Below are positions 1 through 10,742 of a stretch of DNA of 64,000 bases, in pieces. Made by a program: the position numbers and the translations under genes. The stretch spans positions 1-64,000 of the forward strand of contig CACFWQ010000003.1 in the NCBI GenBank assembly GCA_902570055.1. Direction: 5' to 3'. This DNA is from an uncultured Pelagibacteraceae bacterium (GTDB taxonomy: Bacteria; Pseudomonadota; Alphaproteobacteria; Pelagibacterales; Pelagibacteraceae). The notes below the pieces were generated by a model, which searched no databases, had not been told where the DNA came from, and saw nothing but the letters and a program-made list of their open reading frames with translations. Each line of letters begins with the position of its first letter. The first letter of the stretch is position 1.

Positions 1-1436
1 TTGGTGATGGAATAGCTAGAATATATGGATTGGACAATGTTCAAGCGGGAGAAATGGTTGAATTTTCAGATAGTTCCAAAGGAATGGCTCTAAATTTAGA
101 AAATGACAACGTTGGTGTTGTCATATTTGGTGATGACAGAAATATTAAAGAGGGAGATACTGTTAAAAGAACAGGAGCAATTGTTGACGTACCTGTTGGA
201 AAAGAATTATTAGGTAGAGTAGTTGATGGATTAGGTAATCCAATAGATGGAAAAGATGCACTAGATAAAGGATTGAAACGAAACAGAGTTGAAGTTAAAG
301 CACCAGGTATTATTCCAAGACAATCTGTTTCAGAACCAATGCAAACTGGCTTGAAAGCAATTGATAGTTTAATTCCAGTTGGAAGAGGCCAGCGTGAATT
401 AATTATTGGAGATAGACAAACTGGAAAAACTGCAGTTGCAGTTGATACAATTATTAATCAAAAGGAAATTAATCAGTCAGGTGACGAAAAACAAAAACTA
501 TATTGTATATATGTTGCAGTTGGTCAAAAAAGATCGACCGTAGCTCAGATTGTTAAAACATTAGAAGACGCTGGAGCAATGGAATATACAACAATTGTTT
601 CCGCAACAGCATCAGATCCAGCTCCACTCCAATTTCTTGCTCCATATACAGGATGTACCATGGGGGAATATTTTAGAGATAATGGAATGCATGCTTTAAT
701 TATTTATGATGATTTATCTAAGCAAGCGGTAGCTTATAGACAAATGTCTCTTTTATTAAGAAGACCTCCTGGAAGAGAAGCTTATCCAGGAGATGTTTTC
801 TATTTGCATAGCAGATTATTAGAAAGAGCAGCAAAATTAAACGATGATAAGGGAGGCGGATCTTTAACAGCCTTACCTATTATAGAAACTCAAGCTGGAG
901 ATGTATCAGCTTATATTCCAACTAATGTTATTTCTATTACTGATGGTCAAATATTTTTAGAAACAGAGCTATTTAATCAAGGTATTAGACCTGCTGTAAA
1001 TGTTGGACTATCTGTTTCAAGAGTTGGTTCTGCTGCACAAACAAAAGCAATGAAAAAAGTTGCTGGTTCAATAAAATTAGAACTTGCACAATATAGAGAA
1101 ATGGCAGCTTTTGCGCAATTTGGCTCTGATTTAGACGCATCTACTCAAAGATTATTAAATAGAGGTTCTAAACTAACAGAATTATTAAAACAAAAACAAT
1201 ATTCTCCAATGTCAGTAGCGGAACAGGTAATTTCGGTATTTTGTGGAGTCAAAGGTTATTTAGATGATATCGAATTAAAAGATATCAGTGAATTTGAAAA
1301 TAAAATTTTAACCAAATGTAAATCTGAAAATCCAGAAATTTTAGAAACGATTAAAAAATCAGGAAAATTGGAAGAAGCAACAGAAAAATCTTTAATAAAA
1401 TTAATCGAAGAATTAAAAAAAGAATTTAAATCTTAA
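1..1436 (+). CDS. atpA: ATP synthase F1 subunit alpha (5' end cut by window)
   Basis: This is the non-catalytic nucleotide-binding alpha subunit of the F1 head. The reading frame is open from base 3 ([10 protein letters not shown]...), so the gene starts outside the window and roughly the first 30-35 residues are missing. The TTG at 30 is an internal leucine codon, not the start. The P-loop GDRQTGKT lies at 408-431, and the family block [19 protein letters not shown] is present further on. The C-terminal helical domain is intact and ends at TAA. It is the first of four consecutive F1 genes, with atpG starting 3 nt later, so they are surely cotranscribed. Confidence 0.98.
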   Translation, partial: GDGIARIYGLDNVQAGEMVEFSDSSKGMALNLENDNVGVVIFGDDRNIKEGDTVKRTGAIVDVPVGKELLGRVVDGLGNPIDGKDALDKGLKRNRVEVKAPGIIPRQSVSEPMQTGLKAIDSLIPVGRGQRELIIGDRQTGKTAVAVDTIINQKEINQSGDEKQKLYCIYVAVGQKRSTVAQIVKTLEDAGAMEYTTIVSATASDPAPLQFLAPYTGCTMGEYFRDNGMHALIIYDDLSKQAVAYRQMSLLLRRPPGREAYPGDVFYLHSRLLERAAKLNDDKGGGSLTALPIIETQAGDVSAYIPTNVISITDGQIFLETELFNQGIRPAVNVGLSVSRVGSAAQTKAMKKVAGSIKLELAQYREMAAFAQFGSDLDASTQRLLNRGSKLTELLKQKQYSPMSVAEQVISVFCGVKGYLDDIELKDISEFENKILTKCKSENPEILETIKKSGKLEEATEKSLIKLIEELKKEFKS

Positions 1437-1439
1437 TAT

Positions 1440-2315
1440 ATGCCAAGTTTAGATGATCTAAAAAAAAGAATTACTAGTGTTAAATCAACACAAAAGATTA
1501 CCAAAGCAATGAAAATGGTTGCTGCAGCAAAACTAAGAAAAGCACAAGAGAATGCAGAAAAAGGAAGACCATATTCTGAAAAAATGAATAATATTATATT
1601 AAATTTATCAAGTAGCATTACTGATAAAGAAAATGCGCCTAAACTATTAGCTGGTACAGGCAATGAGAAGGTCCACTTATGTATCGTATTAACGGCGGAC
1701 AGAGGTTTGTGTGGGGGGTTTAATACAAATATAGTAAAAAAAGCAAAATATTTTTTTGAAAAAATCAAAATAGAAGGAAAAATTTTAAAAATTATTACAG
1801 TAGGGTCTAAGGGATATGATCAGTTAAAAAGAAATTATGGAAACCAAATAGTTGAAAAAATTTCTTTTAAAGATTCAAAAGTGGCAAGTTATTTAGATGC
1901 AGAGATTGTTGGTAAAAAAATTATTCAATTATTTGAAAAAAATGAATTTGATGTCTGTACAATTTTTTATAATCAATTTAAAAATGTAATCACTCAAATT
2001 CCCCAAGAACAACAAATAATTCCTCTTAAATCTAATGAAGTTAAAAAAAATTCAGCAGAAGATAATTATGATTTTGAACCAGAAGAAGATGAAATTTTAT
2101 CAAATTTATTGCCAAAAAATATTTCAACACAAATATTTAAAGCGATGTTAGAAAATTCTGCTAGTGAGCAAGGTTCTAGAATGAGCGCAATGGATAATGC
2201 AACCAGAAATGCTGGAGAATTGGTTGATAAGCTAACTATTAATTATAATAGAAGTAGACAAGCAGCTATTACAAAAGAATTAATTGAAATAATTTCGGGA
2301 GCAGAAAGTTTATAA
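1440..2315 (+). CDS. atpG: ATP synthase F1 subunit gamma
   Basis: Gamma is the rotor shaft that links the F1 head to the membrane c-ring. At 291 residues it has normal family length. The N-terminal helix (PSLDDLKKRI...TQKITKAMKMVAAAKLRKAQ) and the C-terminal helix (SRMSAMDNATRNA...ITKELIEIISGAESL) are the conserved pair that forms the coiled-coil shaft. The acidic middle stretch (EDNYDFEPEEDE, about residues 207-218) is a surface insert of the kind seen in alphaproteobacterial gammas. The start is the ATG 3 nt after the atpA stop, and atpD follows after 3 nt. Confidence 0.98.
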   Translation: MPSLDDLKKRITSVKSTQKITKAMKMVAAAKLRKAQENAEKGRPYSEKMNNIILNLSSSITDKENAPKLLAGTGNEKVHLCIVLTADRGLCGGFNTNIVKKAKYFFEKIKIEGKILKIITVGSKGYDQLKRNYGNQIVEKISFKDSKVASYLDAEIVGKKIIQLFEKNEFDVCTIFYNQFKNVITQIPQEQQIIPLKSNEVKKNSAEDNYDFEPEEDEILSNLLPKNISTQIFKAMLENSASEQGSRMSAMDNATRNAGELVDKLTINYNRSRQAAITKELIEIISGAESL

Positions 2316-3739
<1,424 letters not shown>

Positions 3740-3740
<1 letters not shown>

Positions 3741-4141
3741 TGAGCAATGGTTTTAAACTTGAAATAGTCAATCCAGAGAAGTCCTTTTTATCAAAAAATG
3801 ATGTATCGGAAGTAGTCGTTCCTGCTTTTGAGGGAGATATGGGCATTTTAAAAGATCACATCTCAATAATATCTTTTTTAAGACCTGGTTTGGTAAAAGT
3901 TTTAGACCAAACCGCTAATAAAGAAACCTATTATGTTGAAGATGGAATAATAGAATTTAAAAATAATTGTTTATCAATACTTACTAGTAATATTTTTGAT
4001 ATTAAAAAAATAGATAAAAATAATGTCAGGGATATTTTGGCAAAAGCAGAAAAAGATGGACAAAATCCAAATATTTCTGATCAAGCAAAATATTTGATTG
4101 ATCATAAAATTGAGGTTTTAAAGTCGTTAGCCCTAAATTAA
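3740..4141 (+). CDS. atpC: ATP synthase F1 subunit epsilon
   Basis: Epsilon joins gamma to the c-ring and can restrain ATP hydrolysis. The N-terminal beta-sandwich is recognisable: LEIVNPEKSFLS, then PAFEGDMGILKDHISIIS, the usual 'G.F..L..H' core of the family. The C-terminal helical part (about residues 95-133) is present but shows little conserved sequence, as is common. The gene overlaps the atpD stop by one base. Its own stop overlaps the stop of the convergent rppH gene by 4 bp (TTAA), leaving no room for a terminator between the two transcripts. Confidence 0.95.
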
Positions 4142-4614
4142 TTTAATACTTTTTTTACTTCTGATTGAACTTTTTGATAAACTTCAAGTTTAAAGTTTAC
4201 AGCTATTTTAGTAAGATCATCTAAATTTATCCATTTCCAATCTAAGAATTCAGGATTCTTTGTTTTTATATTAATTTCAGACTCACTACCAACAAATCTC
4301 ATAATAAACCATTTAAGTTTTTGTCCCTTAAACTTTCCTTTCCAAATAATGCCAATCAAATGGTTAGGTAAAATATATGTAAATCTATCTTCTATTTCTT
4401 TTATTAGTTTTACATTAACAATACTAGTTTCTTCCTTCAATTCCCTTAGGGCAGCAGAATAAAAATCTTCATTCTCATCAACACCACCTTGCGGCATTTG
4501 CCAAAAATTTTTTGGATTATCTATTCGTTTTGCTACAAATACTTTATTTTCTTTATTTAATACAACTATTCCTACACCACTTCTTAGCGGTAAATTTTGA
4601 AATTTTTTTTTCAT
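4138..4614 (-). CDS. rppH: RNA pyrophosphohydrolase (Nudix family)
   Basis: RppH removes pyrophosphate from the 5' end of mRNA, which opens transcripts to RNase E decay. The opening RSGVGIVVLNKENKVFVAKR and the stretch NFWQMPQGGVDENED are diagnostic for RppH/NudH. The Nudix box runs from about residue 43 to 65 and contains the REL-x-EE core; Ser64 stands where the consensus has Gly. The length (158) is normal. It is the last gene of the long minus-strand run, 2 nt after ctpA, and it meets atpC tail to tail with a 4-bp overlap. Confidence 0.93.
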   Translation of the reverse strand: MKKKFQNLPLRSGVGIVVLNKENKVFVAKRIDNPKNFWQMPQGGVDENEDFYSAALRELKEETSIVNVKLIKEIEDRFTYILPNHLIGIIWKGKFKGQKLKWFIMRFVGSESEINIKTKNPEFLDWKWINLDDLTKIAVNFKLEVYQKVQSEVKKVLN

Positions 4615-4616
4615 TT

Positions 4617-5747
4617 TTAGCCGTTAAGAAGCTTAAGTACGAAATCTAATTGATTATCTGTTTTGGTATTAATTACGAAATTTTCGGAATCCTCTTCTAT
4701 TTTTATATCTGGCATTACACCAACATCCGAAATTGATTTGCCGGATGGTAGATAATATTTTGATATTGTTAGTCTTATTGCACCTTTATTTTTTAACGGA
4801 ATTATTGATTGTACAGATCCCTTTCCATAACTATGTTCTCCGATCACAATTGCTCTTTTGTGGTCTTTTAAGGCACCTGCTACAATTTCAGCAGCTGAGG
4901 CGGAACCATAATTTGTCATTACAATTAAAGTTTTTCCTCTAATCAAGTCACCTTTTGTTGCAAACCATTTTCTATTTTCTAGTTTTTTTCTACCTTTTGT
5001 TGAAACAATTTCACCACTTTCTAAAAAAAAGTCTGATATCTTAATTGCTTGTGATAACAAACCTCCAGGATTATTTCTTAAATCTAAAATATATCCTCTC
5101 AAATCTTTTTTTTTGTTAAATTCTTTAATTTTATCTTTTACTTGGCTAGCGCTATTTTCATTAAAAGATGTTAATCTTATATAAGCGATACCTTTGTCCA
5201 TATATTCTGATTTTACTGAACTTATTTCTATAACTTCTCTAGTAATTTTAAAAACAATTGCTTTTTTGACTCCTCTTCTTCTAACAGTAATTTCTATATC
5301 TGATCCTACTGGACCTCTCATTAATTCAACTGATTCGGTTAAAGACTTTCCTTGGACCTGTTCATCGTTTATTTTTATGATGTAGTCACCAGCTTTTACT
5401 CCTGCTTTATATGCTGGGGTATTATCAATTGGAGAAATAACTTTTACAACACCTGCCTCCATACTAACCTCAATACCAAGTCCGCCAAACTCACCACTAG
5501 TTTCTGTTTGCATTTCTTTATACATTTCTGGAGTCATATAAGCTGAGTAAGGGTCTAAAGATTGTAAAACTCCATTAATAGCTGCATCCATTACTTCGCT
5601 CTGATCAATCTCCTCAACATATTCATCATCTACTTTGTCTAAAACCTCACTAAACAAATCAATTTTTTCATAAATAGTTTTTTCTTTGTCAGCAAAAACT
5701 TTATTTGGGAGAAAAAAAATAAGCAAAATTATTATAAGTATTTTCAT
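4617..5747 (-). CDS. ctpA: C-terminal processing peptidase, S41 family, with PDZ domain
   Basis: This is a periplasmic serine protease of the CtpA/Prc type that trims C-termini of envelope proteins. It begins with a clear signal peptide (MKILIIILLIFFLPNKVFA, cut before DKEK). A PDZ domain follows at about residues 90-170 (GGLGIEVSM...NTPAYKAGVKAGDYI). The S41 catalytic core has the Ser-Lys dyad: Ser284 in GSASAAE and Lys309 in YGKGSVQ, spaced 25 residues apart as in E. coli Prc. The start overlaps the rsfS stop by 4 bp. In alphaproteobacteria ctpA commonly sits between rsfS and rppH, as it does here. Confidence 0.95.
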   Translation of the reverse strand: MKILIIILLIFFLPNKVFADKEKTIYEKIDLFSEVLDKVDDEYVEEIDQSEVMDAAINGVLQSLDPYSAYMTPEMYKEMQTETSGEFGGLGIEVSMEAGVVKVISPIDNTPAYKAGVKAGDYIIKINDEQVQGKSLTESVELMRGPVGSDIEITVRRRGVKKAIVFKITREVIEISSVKSEYMDKGIAYIRLTSFNENSASQVKDKIKEFNKKKDLRGYILDLRNNPGGLLSQAIKISDFFLESGEIVSTKGRKKLENRKWFATKGDLIRGKTLIVMTNYGSASAAEIVAGALKDHKRAIVIGEHSYGKGSVQSIIPLKNKGAIRLTISKYYLPSGKSISDVGVMPDIKIEEDSENFVINTKTDNQLDFVLKLLNG

Positions 5748-6094
5748 ATTAAGACCTTTTCTTTTGGAATTAATTCAGACCACATTTTTTCAAGATCATA
5801 AAATTTTCTTTTTTCAGGGTTAAATATATGAACTATAACATCCACTCCATCAATTAATTTCCAATCATTACTTTCTTTTCCTTCAATTTTACAATTTTTA
5901 ATTCCATTATTTTTAAATTTTTCTAAAACAATTTCTGACAATGCTTGTATATGCCTTGATGAAGTTCCGCTAGCAATTATCAAATAATCAGCCATTGAAC
6001 TTTTATTCTCTAAACTTATAGTTACTATATCTAATGCTTTATTTGTATCTAAGGTATTTATAATTGTTTTTTTTAAATCAAATATTTTATCCAT
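5744..6094 (-). CDS. rsfS: ribosome silencing factor RsfS (iojap family)
   Basis: RsfS binds protein L14 of the large ribosomal subunit and blocks subunit joining when nutrients are short. The 116-residue protein carries the family core MADYLIIASGTSSRHIQALSE, then the KIEGKESNDWKLIDG block and the closing YDLEKMWSE helix, all expected in iojap-family proteins. It lies between nadD (17 nt upstream) and ctpA (4-bp overlap), the usual order in this lineage. The start ATG at 6094 is the only sensible one, because the DLKKTI helix begins right after it. Confidence 0.93.
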   Translation of the reverse strand: MDKIFDLKKTIINTLDTNKALDIVTISLENKSSMADYLIIASGTSSRHIQALSEIVLEKFKNNGIKNCKIEGKESNDWKLIDGVDVIVHIFNPEKRKFYDLEKMWSELIPKEKVLI

Positions 6095-6111
6095 TAATTA
6101 CAAAAATATTA

Positions 6112-6645
6112 TCAAATTTTTCTTAATTGAGAAGATGAAATATTAACTTTTTTATGTTTTATAAATTTCAAACTATTTTTATTTAATCGTTTAAATGTAA
6201 TTGATTTTAAAGATTTTGCTCTGTAACCATGTCGATCAAATACCAATATATTGCATTTTTGTGAAATAGATTTCCATTTATACCATTTATGAAAACCAAT
6301 AAGATTATCTGCTCCCATTATAAAGTAAATATTCAAATTTTTATTAATTTTTTTAAAATGATTTATAAGATCAATAGTTTTATTTGATTTTATTTTGCGT
6401 TCATAAAACTCAACTTTGATCAATCTTTCTTTTTTAGTTATTTTTTTTGCAAAAATAATTCTTGATTTTAAATTTACATTGCTTTGTTTTTTTAGAGGAT
6501 TTTTTTTAGTTATAGCCCAAATAATAAAATTTAAATTAAATCTTTTAATTGATTCTTTAGATATATTTATATGACCTTTATGTGCTGGATCAAAAGTTCC
6601 ACCTAAAATTCCAATCTTTAAATTTTTTTTTAAATTTATTTTCAA
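6112..6645 (-). CDS. nadD: nicotinate-nucleotide adenylyltransferase
   Basis: NadD transfers AMP from ATP to nicotinate mononucleotide in NAD synthesis. The nucleotidyltransferase motif GILGGTFDPAHKGH lies near the N-terminus, and the C-terminal ISSSQLRK matches the family ISST..R motif. I chose the TTG at 6645: it lies one base after the proA stop and has an AGGA ribosome site 6 nt upstream. An in-frame ATG at 6681 would give 189 residues and overlap proA by 35 bp, but it has no visible ribosome site. The product from TTG is 177 residues with GGTFDP about 14 residues in, close to family habit. Confidence 0.85.
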   Translation of the reverse strand: MKINLKKNLKIGILGGTFDPAHKGHINISKESIKRFNLNFIIWAITKKNPLKKQSNVNLKSRIIFAKKITKKERLIKVEFYERKIKSNKTIDLINHFKKINKNLNIYFIMGADNLIGFHKWYKWKSISQKCNILVFDRHGYRAKSLKSITFKRLNKNSLKFIKHKKVNISSSQLRKI

Positions 6646-6646
6646 T

Positions 6647-7897
6647 TTATTTCCTGATTTGTCCTTTTCCCATAATTTCATATTTGTATGAAACTAATTG
6701 TTCTAATCCTACAGGTCCCCTAGGCGGTAGTTTGCTTGTTGAAATTCCTACTTCTCCTCCAAATCCAAATTCTCCACCATCAGCAAATTGTGTTGATACG
6801 TTATGCATTGCAATTGAGCTTTTAACGTTTTTTAAAAATTTATATGCTGTTTTTTTGTTTTTTGTAATAATACTATCTGTATGCATTGTTCCATATTTAT
6901 TTATGTGCTCAACCGCATTTTCTAAACTTTCTACACATTTTACCGAAACTGTTGAAGATAAATATTCAGTTGACCAATCTTTTTCTTTAGCATCTAAAAT
7001 TTTTCCTTTATAAAATTTTTTTAAATATTTATCTCCAATAATTTTACAATTATTTTTTGCAAGTTTTTTAAGCATTGGATTGCAATATTTTTTAACAATT
7101 TTTTTATGCAAAAGAATAGTTTCTGTAGCTCCACAAATGCTTGTGTTTCTTAGTTTTGCATTATAGACAACTTTAATAGCCATTTTTGAATCAGCATCTT
7201 TATCTATGTAGGTATGGCATATTCCTTCTAAATGACCAATAGTTGGAACCTTTGAAAGATTCTGAACTTTTGCTACTAATCCCTTTCCTCCCCTTGGAAC
7301 AATTACATCAATATATCTAGTCATTTTTGAAAGCATAAAATCTACATACTTTCTTTCTTTTTTATCAATTAATTGAACATAATTAGGATCTATTTTATTT
7401 TCTTTTAAAGCTTTTCTGAATAGTGAAACCAAAATTTTATTTGAATTTAGCGCTTCACTACCTCCTCTTAAAATTACAACATTTCCTGACTTAAAACATA
7501 AACTAGATATATCAGAGACAACATTTGGTCTGCTCTCAAATATAACTCCAATAACACCCAGGGGTATTGAAACTTTTTTAATTAATAATTTATTTGGTCT
7601 TTTCCATTTTTTTAAAATAATATTTGTTGGATCCTTTAATTTTCTAATATTTTTTATTGCTGTGCAGATACTATTCAATTTTTTATTATCAATAATCAAT
7701 CTATCAATTAAATTTCTTTTTAAATTTTTTTTTAATGCATCTTTAATGTCTTTGTTATTTTGTTTAATAATTAACCTATGGTTTTTTTTAATTAAAAAAA
7801 TATACTTATCTAAAACTTTATTTTTTATTTTAGAATTAATTTTATTTTTAGAAGCATTTCTAGCTTTTTTTCCAATTGAATGCATAAAATTTTTCAT
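6647..7897 (-). CDS. proA: glutamate-5-semialdehyde dehydrogenase (gamma-glutamyl phosphate reductase)
   Basis: ProA reduces gamma-glutamyl phosphate to glutamate semialdehyde, the second step of proline synthesis. The 416-residue protein has the aldehyde dehydrogenase fold with PLGVIGVIFESRPNV, a NAD(P)-site region (GNVVILRGGSEALNSN), VPRGGKGL, and the catalytic cysteine Cys255 in NTSICGATETIL. The conserved STQFADGGEFGFGGEVGIST block and the LPPRGPVGLEQL end are unmistakable. It starts 1 nt after proB ends, so the two enzymes that handle the labile phosphate intermediate are made together. Confidence 0.97.
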   Translation of the reverse strand: MKNFMHSIGKKARNASKNKINSKIKNKVLDKYIFLIKKNHRLIIKQNNKDIKDALKKNLKRNLIDRLIIDNKKLNSICTAIKNIRKLKDPTNIILKKWKRPNKLLIKKVSIPLGVIGVIFESRPNVVSDISSLCFKSGNVVILRGGSEALNSNKILVSLFRKALKENKIDPNYVQLIDKKERKYVDFMLSKMTRYIDVIVPRGGKGLVAKVQNLSKVPTIGHLEGICHTYIDKDADSKMAIKVVYNAKLRNTSICGATETILLHKKIVKKYCNPMLKKLAKNNCKIIGDKYLKKFYKGKILDAKEKDWSTEYLSSTVSVKCVESLENAVEHINKYGTMHTDSIITKNKKTAYKFLKNVKSSIAMHNVSTQFADGGEFGFGGEVGISTSKLPPRGPVGLEQLVSYKYEIMGKGQIRK

Positions 7898-7898
7898 T

Positions 7899-9005
7899 TT
7901 ATATTTCTACCATATCATCTTTATGGACAACTTCAGACTTAGCAATGTAACCAAGTAATTGTTCTATTTTACTTGAATGATGTCCTTTAATCTTATTAAT
8001 TTCATTTGAAGAAAATGTACTTAATCCTCTAGCACACTCTTTATTATTTTTGTCTACGATTATTATGTGATCTCCCTTATTAAATTTTCCAGAAACGTTT
8101 TTAATACCAGCTGCTAATAAACTTTTACCTTTTTGTAGTGCCTGTTTAGCACCATCATCAATTATTAATTTACCTTTTGGTGATATAGATCCAATTATCC
8201 ATTTTTTTCTAGCATCTAATTTAGAAATTTTTGGTAAAAACCAAGTGCAATTATTTCTTTTTATAATTTGCTGTATAGGTCTATTTAATAGTCCATTAGC
8301 TATAGACATAAAACATCCGGATAATTGACAAATTTTAGCAGCATCAATTTTGGTTTTCATTCCACCTGTTCCATGTTCACTGATGCTATTAGTTGAAATT
8401 TTTTCGATTTCTTTATCAATGTTTTTTATTTTTTTTATTAATTTGACATTTTTATCTATTTTTGGATTTTTTGTATAAAGACCATTTACATCTGATAGCA
8501 AAATTAGGCAATCTGCTCCAGATATCTGAGCCACTCTCGAAGCTAAGCGATCATTATCTCCATACTTAATTTCTGTGGTAGCAGTGCTATCATTTTCATT
8601 AACAATTGGAACAAAACCTAATTCAAATAAATTTTCAAAAGTTCTTTTAGCATTTAAGGATCTTCTTCTTTGTTCAGTATCATCTAAAGTTAATAATATT
8701 TGAGATATATTAATTTTACTTTTTGAAAATGTTTTATTAAAAAGGTTCATCAATTCTATTTGACCTATCGAAGCTATTGCTTGACTTTTATCTAATTTTA
8801 AATTTTTTTTATTTAAATTGAGTTTTTTACATCCAATTGCAATTGCTCCCGAGCTAACAACAATAACTTTTTTATTTTGATTTAATAATGTTTTTATATC
8901 TTTTGAAAACTCACTTAACCATTTATGTCTAATTTTTTTTGATTTATCTATAAGTAAAGATGAACCAATTTTAATAACAATTTTGTTTGAATTTTTAATG
9001 TACAT
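7899..9005 (-). CDS. proB: glutamate 5-kinase with PUA domain
   Basis: ProB phosphorylates glutamate to start proline synthesis. The amino acid kinase domain (about residues 8-255) shows VIKIGSSLL, VVSSGAIAIG, VPIVNENDSTAT and the GTGGMKTKIDAAKI block near residue 215. A C-terminal PUA domain (about 275-365; KSLLAAGIKNVSGKFNKGD) is present, as in E. coli ProB, where it takes part in oligomer regulation by proline. The start overlaps the obgE stop region by 11 bp, so the gene belongs to the rplU-obgE transcript. Confidence 0.96.
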   Translation of the reverse strand: MYIKNSNKIVIKIGSSLLIDKSKKIRHKWLSEFSKDIKTLLNQNKKVIVVSSGAIAIGCKKLNLNKKNLKLDKSQAIASIGQIELMNLFNKTFSKSKINISQILLTLDDTEQRRRSLNAKRTFENLFELGFVPIVNENDSTATTEIKYGDNDRLASRVAQISGADCLILLSDVNGLYTKNPKIDKNVKLIKKIKNIDKEIEKISTNSISEHGTGGMKTKIDAAKICQLSGCFMSIANGLLNRPIQQIIKRNNCTWFLPKISKLDARKKWIIGSISPKGKLIIDDGAKQALQKGKSLLAAGIKNVSGKFNKGDHIIIVDKNNKECARGLSTFSSNEINKIKGHHSSKIEQLLGYIAKSEVVHKDDMVEI

Positions 9006-9978
9006 AAGACAAGAGTTTTGCTTTAATTTTTGATACAGATTCTTTTTTAAAAGTAGATAAAGAAATTACTTCAGATTTTTTATTTTTTGAAAAATTTTTA
9101 ACTATTTTTTTTACAACTTCTTTTTCTAGCAAATCAACTTTATTTAAAACAATAATTTCTTTTTTATTTAATAATTCTTTACTATAACTTTTTAATTCTT
9201 TTCTAATTTGGTTATATGATTTTTCTAAATTTTCTTCGCTTATATCAATCATATGAAGTAGAGTTTTGCATCTCTCAATATGTTTGAGAAACTTAATTCC
9301 TAGTCCTACTCCAGCATGAGCTCCTTCAATAAGGCCAGGTATATCTGCTATGGTAATTTCTTTATTATCATATGTAGCAACTCCTAAATTTGGATTAAGA
9401 GTTGTAAATTTATAATTTGCAATTTTTGGCTTTGCATTGGTAATTGTTGCAAGCAAACTTGACTTACCTGCATTAGGTAATCCAACAATGCCTATATCTG
9501 CAATAGTTTTTAGTTGTAACCATACCCAATATTTTTCTCCAAAAGTTCCTTTTGTAAATTTTCTAGGAGCACGATTTGTCGAACTTTTGAAGTTAGTATT
9601 TCCTAAGCCACCCCTACCACCATTGGCCACAACAAATTCTTCTTTTTCATTTTTAAAATCAAATAATAAAGTTTTATTATCTTCTTCAAAAACTTGAGTT
9701 CCAATTGGAACTTTTAAATATAAATCTTTACCATTTTTTCCGGTTTTATTATTGTTCATTCCATTTTGTCCTTTTTTAGCTTTAAAATGTTGTGTGTATC
9801 GATAATCAATTAAAGTATTTAAATTTCTTTCAGCTTTAAAAATTATTGAGGCTCCTTTACCTCCGTCGCCACCATTTGGACCACCAAATTCGATGAATTT
9901 TTCTCTTCTCATGCTTGCGGAACCAGAACCCCCATCACCTGCTTTAACAAAAATTTTTACTTGATCTAAGAATTTCAT
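8995..9978 (-). CDS. obgE: GTPase Obg (ribosome assembly)
   Basis: Obg is an essential GTPase that acts in late assembly of the 50S subunit and in stress signalling. The glycine-rich Obg domain (residues 1-158, for example GGDGGKGASI and GKGGRGG-like repeats) precedes the G domain with G1 GLPNAGKSSL, G3 DIPGLIEGAHAGVGLG and G4 NKVD. At 327 residues it lacks the extra C-terminal OCT domain of Gram-positive Obg, which is normal for proteobacteria. It follows rpmA by 33 nt in the classic rplU-rpmA-obgE order. Confidence 0.97.
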   Translation of the reverse strand: MKFLDQVKIFVKAGDGGSGSASMRREKFIEFGGPNGGDGGKGASIIFKAERNLNTLIDYRYTQHFKAKKGQNGMNNNKTGKNGKDLYLKVPIGTQVFEEDNKTLLFDFKNEKEEFVVANGGRGGLGNTNFKSSTNRAPRKFTKGTFGEKYWVWLQLKTIADIGIVGLPNAGKSSLLATITNAKPKIANYKFTTLNPNLGVATYDNKEITIADIPGLIEGAHAGVGLGIKFLKHIERCKTLLHMIDISEENLEKSYNQIRKELKSYSKELLNKKEIIVLNKVDLLEKEVVKKIVKNFSKNKKSEVISLSTFKKESVSKIKAKLLSYVH

Positions 9979-10011
9979 AATACAACTCTGTTTAATTTTT
10001 TGTTGTATTTA

Positions 10012-10266
10012 TTAATTGGGTTTTACTGAAACAAATGTTCTGTCTGATTTACTCTTTTTATACTCAACTTTTCCTTTAACCAGTGAAAAAATTGAATGAT
10101 CTTTGCCCATAGCAACATATTGACCAGGGAAAATTTTAGTCCCCCTTTGTCTCACAATTATATTTCCAGGATTGACAAACTGACCACCATATTTTTTTAC
10201 TCCGAGTCTACGACCGGCACTATCTCTGCCATTTCTTGATGATCCTCCTGCTTTTTTTGTTGCCAT
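10012..10266 (-). CDS. rpmA: 50S ribosomal protein L27
   Basis: L27 reaches the peptidyl transferase centre with its N-terminal tail. The 84-residue sequence [20 protein letters not shown] and the [20 protein letters not shown] core are textbook L27. There is no Firmicutes-type cleavable leader. It lies 16 nt downstream of rplU. Confidence 0.98.
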   Translation of the reverse strand: MATKKAGGSSRNGRDSAGRRLGVKKYGGQFVNPGNIIVRQRGTKIFPGQYVAMGKDHSIFSLVKGKVEYKKSKSDRTFVSVKPN

Positions 10267-10282
10267 AATAGTTTACCTAAAG

Positions 10283-10678
10283 TTATTTTGTTTTAGTCTT
10301 TGTTTTATTTTTCTCTACTTTTTTTTCCACTTTTGTAGCTTCAGCTAGCAAGCTACCATCTTTAGAAAAAATTTTTTTTATTTTCACAAGTGAATAAAGC
10401 TGTCTATGTCCATTTTTTTTCCTAGAATTTTTTCTTCTTCTTTTTTTAAAAATTAAGACAGTTTTATTTTTTCCATTCTTGATTAATTCTGCTTCCACTT
10501 TTGCACCTTTTACAAGTGGTGAACCAATTTCAATATTTTTTTCGTCTCCATAAGCCAAAACTTCATTAAATTCAATTTTATTTTCAGGTTTTAAATTTTT
10601 CAGCTGTTCAATTTTAAGAATTTCACTAGCTTTAACTTTATACTGTTTTCCACCAGTTTGAATTATTGCAAAAGACAT
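10283..10678 (-). CDS. rplU: 50S ribosomal protein L21
   Basis: L21 binds 23S rRNA. The start AIIQTGGKQYKVKASEILKI and the block RRRKNSRKKNGHRQLYSLVKI are typical of the family. The last 15-20 residues (KVEKKVEKNKTKTKTK) are a lysine-rich tail beyond the core domain. The start ATG at 10678 has an AGGA ribosome site 7-8 nt upstream (minus strand) and a promoter in the 64-bp gap before it, so it is the first gene of the ribosome-proline-NAD run. Confidence 0.97.
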   Translation of the reverse strand: MSFAIIQTGGKQYKVKASEILKIEQLKNLKPENKIEFNEVLAYGDEKNIEIGSPLVKGAKVEAELIKNGKNKTVLIFKKRRRKNSRKKNGHRQLYSLVKIKKIFSKDGSLLAEATKVEKKVEKNKTKTKTK

Positions 10679-10704
10679 TGTATATCCTAATTTTTATATT
10701 GAGG

Positions 10705-10732
10705 AATATAGACTTAGACTAATTATAGTCAA
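10705..10732 (-). promoter_or_regulatory. predicted housekeeping promoter of the rplU run
   Basis: On the minus strand, TTGACT (10732-10727) and TATATT (10710-10705) are separated by 16 bp, a good sigma-70-type match. Transcription would start near 10698, about 20 nt before the rplU ATG. It lies in the only sizeable gap (10679-10742) between gloB and rplU, which suggests that the ribosomal genes are not solely dependent on the metX promoter. Confidence 0.6.
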
Positions 10733-10742
10733 GCTGAATAAC

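Noticed and set aside
1433-1768. A 111-codon open frame antisense to atpG
   Set aside because: It lies wholly opposite a conserved ATP synthase gene and its hydrophobic product simply reflects the reverse complement of Lys/Asn-rich codons.
6582-7013. A 143-codon open frame opposite proA and nadD
   Set aside because: It is antisense to two clear genes, matches no family I know, and long antisense frames are common here because coding-strand base bias leaves few stops on the other strand.
7662-7958. A 98-codon plus-strand frame across the proA/proB junction
   Set aside because: It is opposite the starts of proA and the end of proB, has a low-complexity Phe/Leu/Ile composition and no ribosome site.
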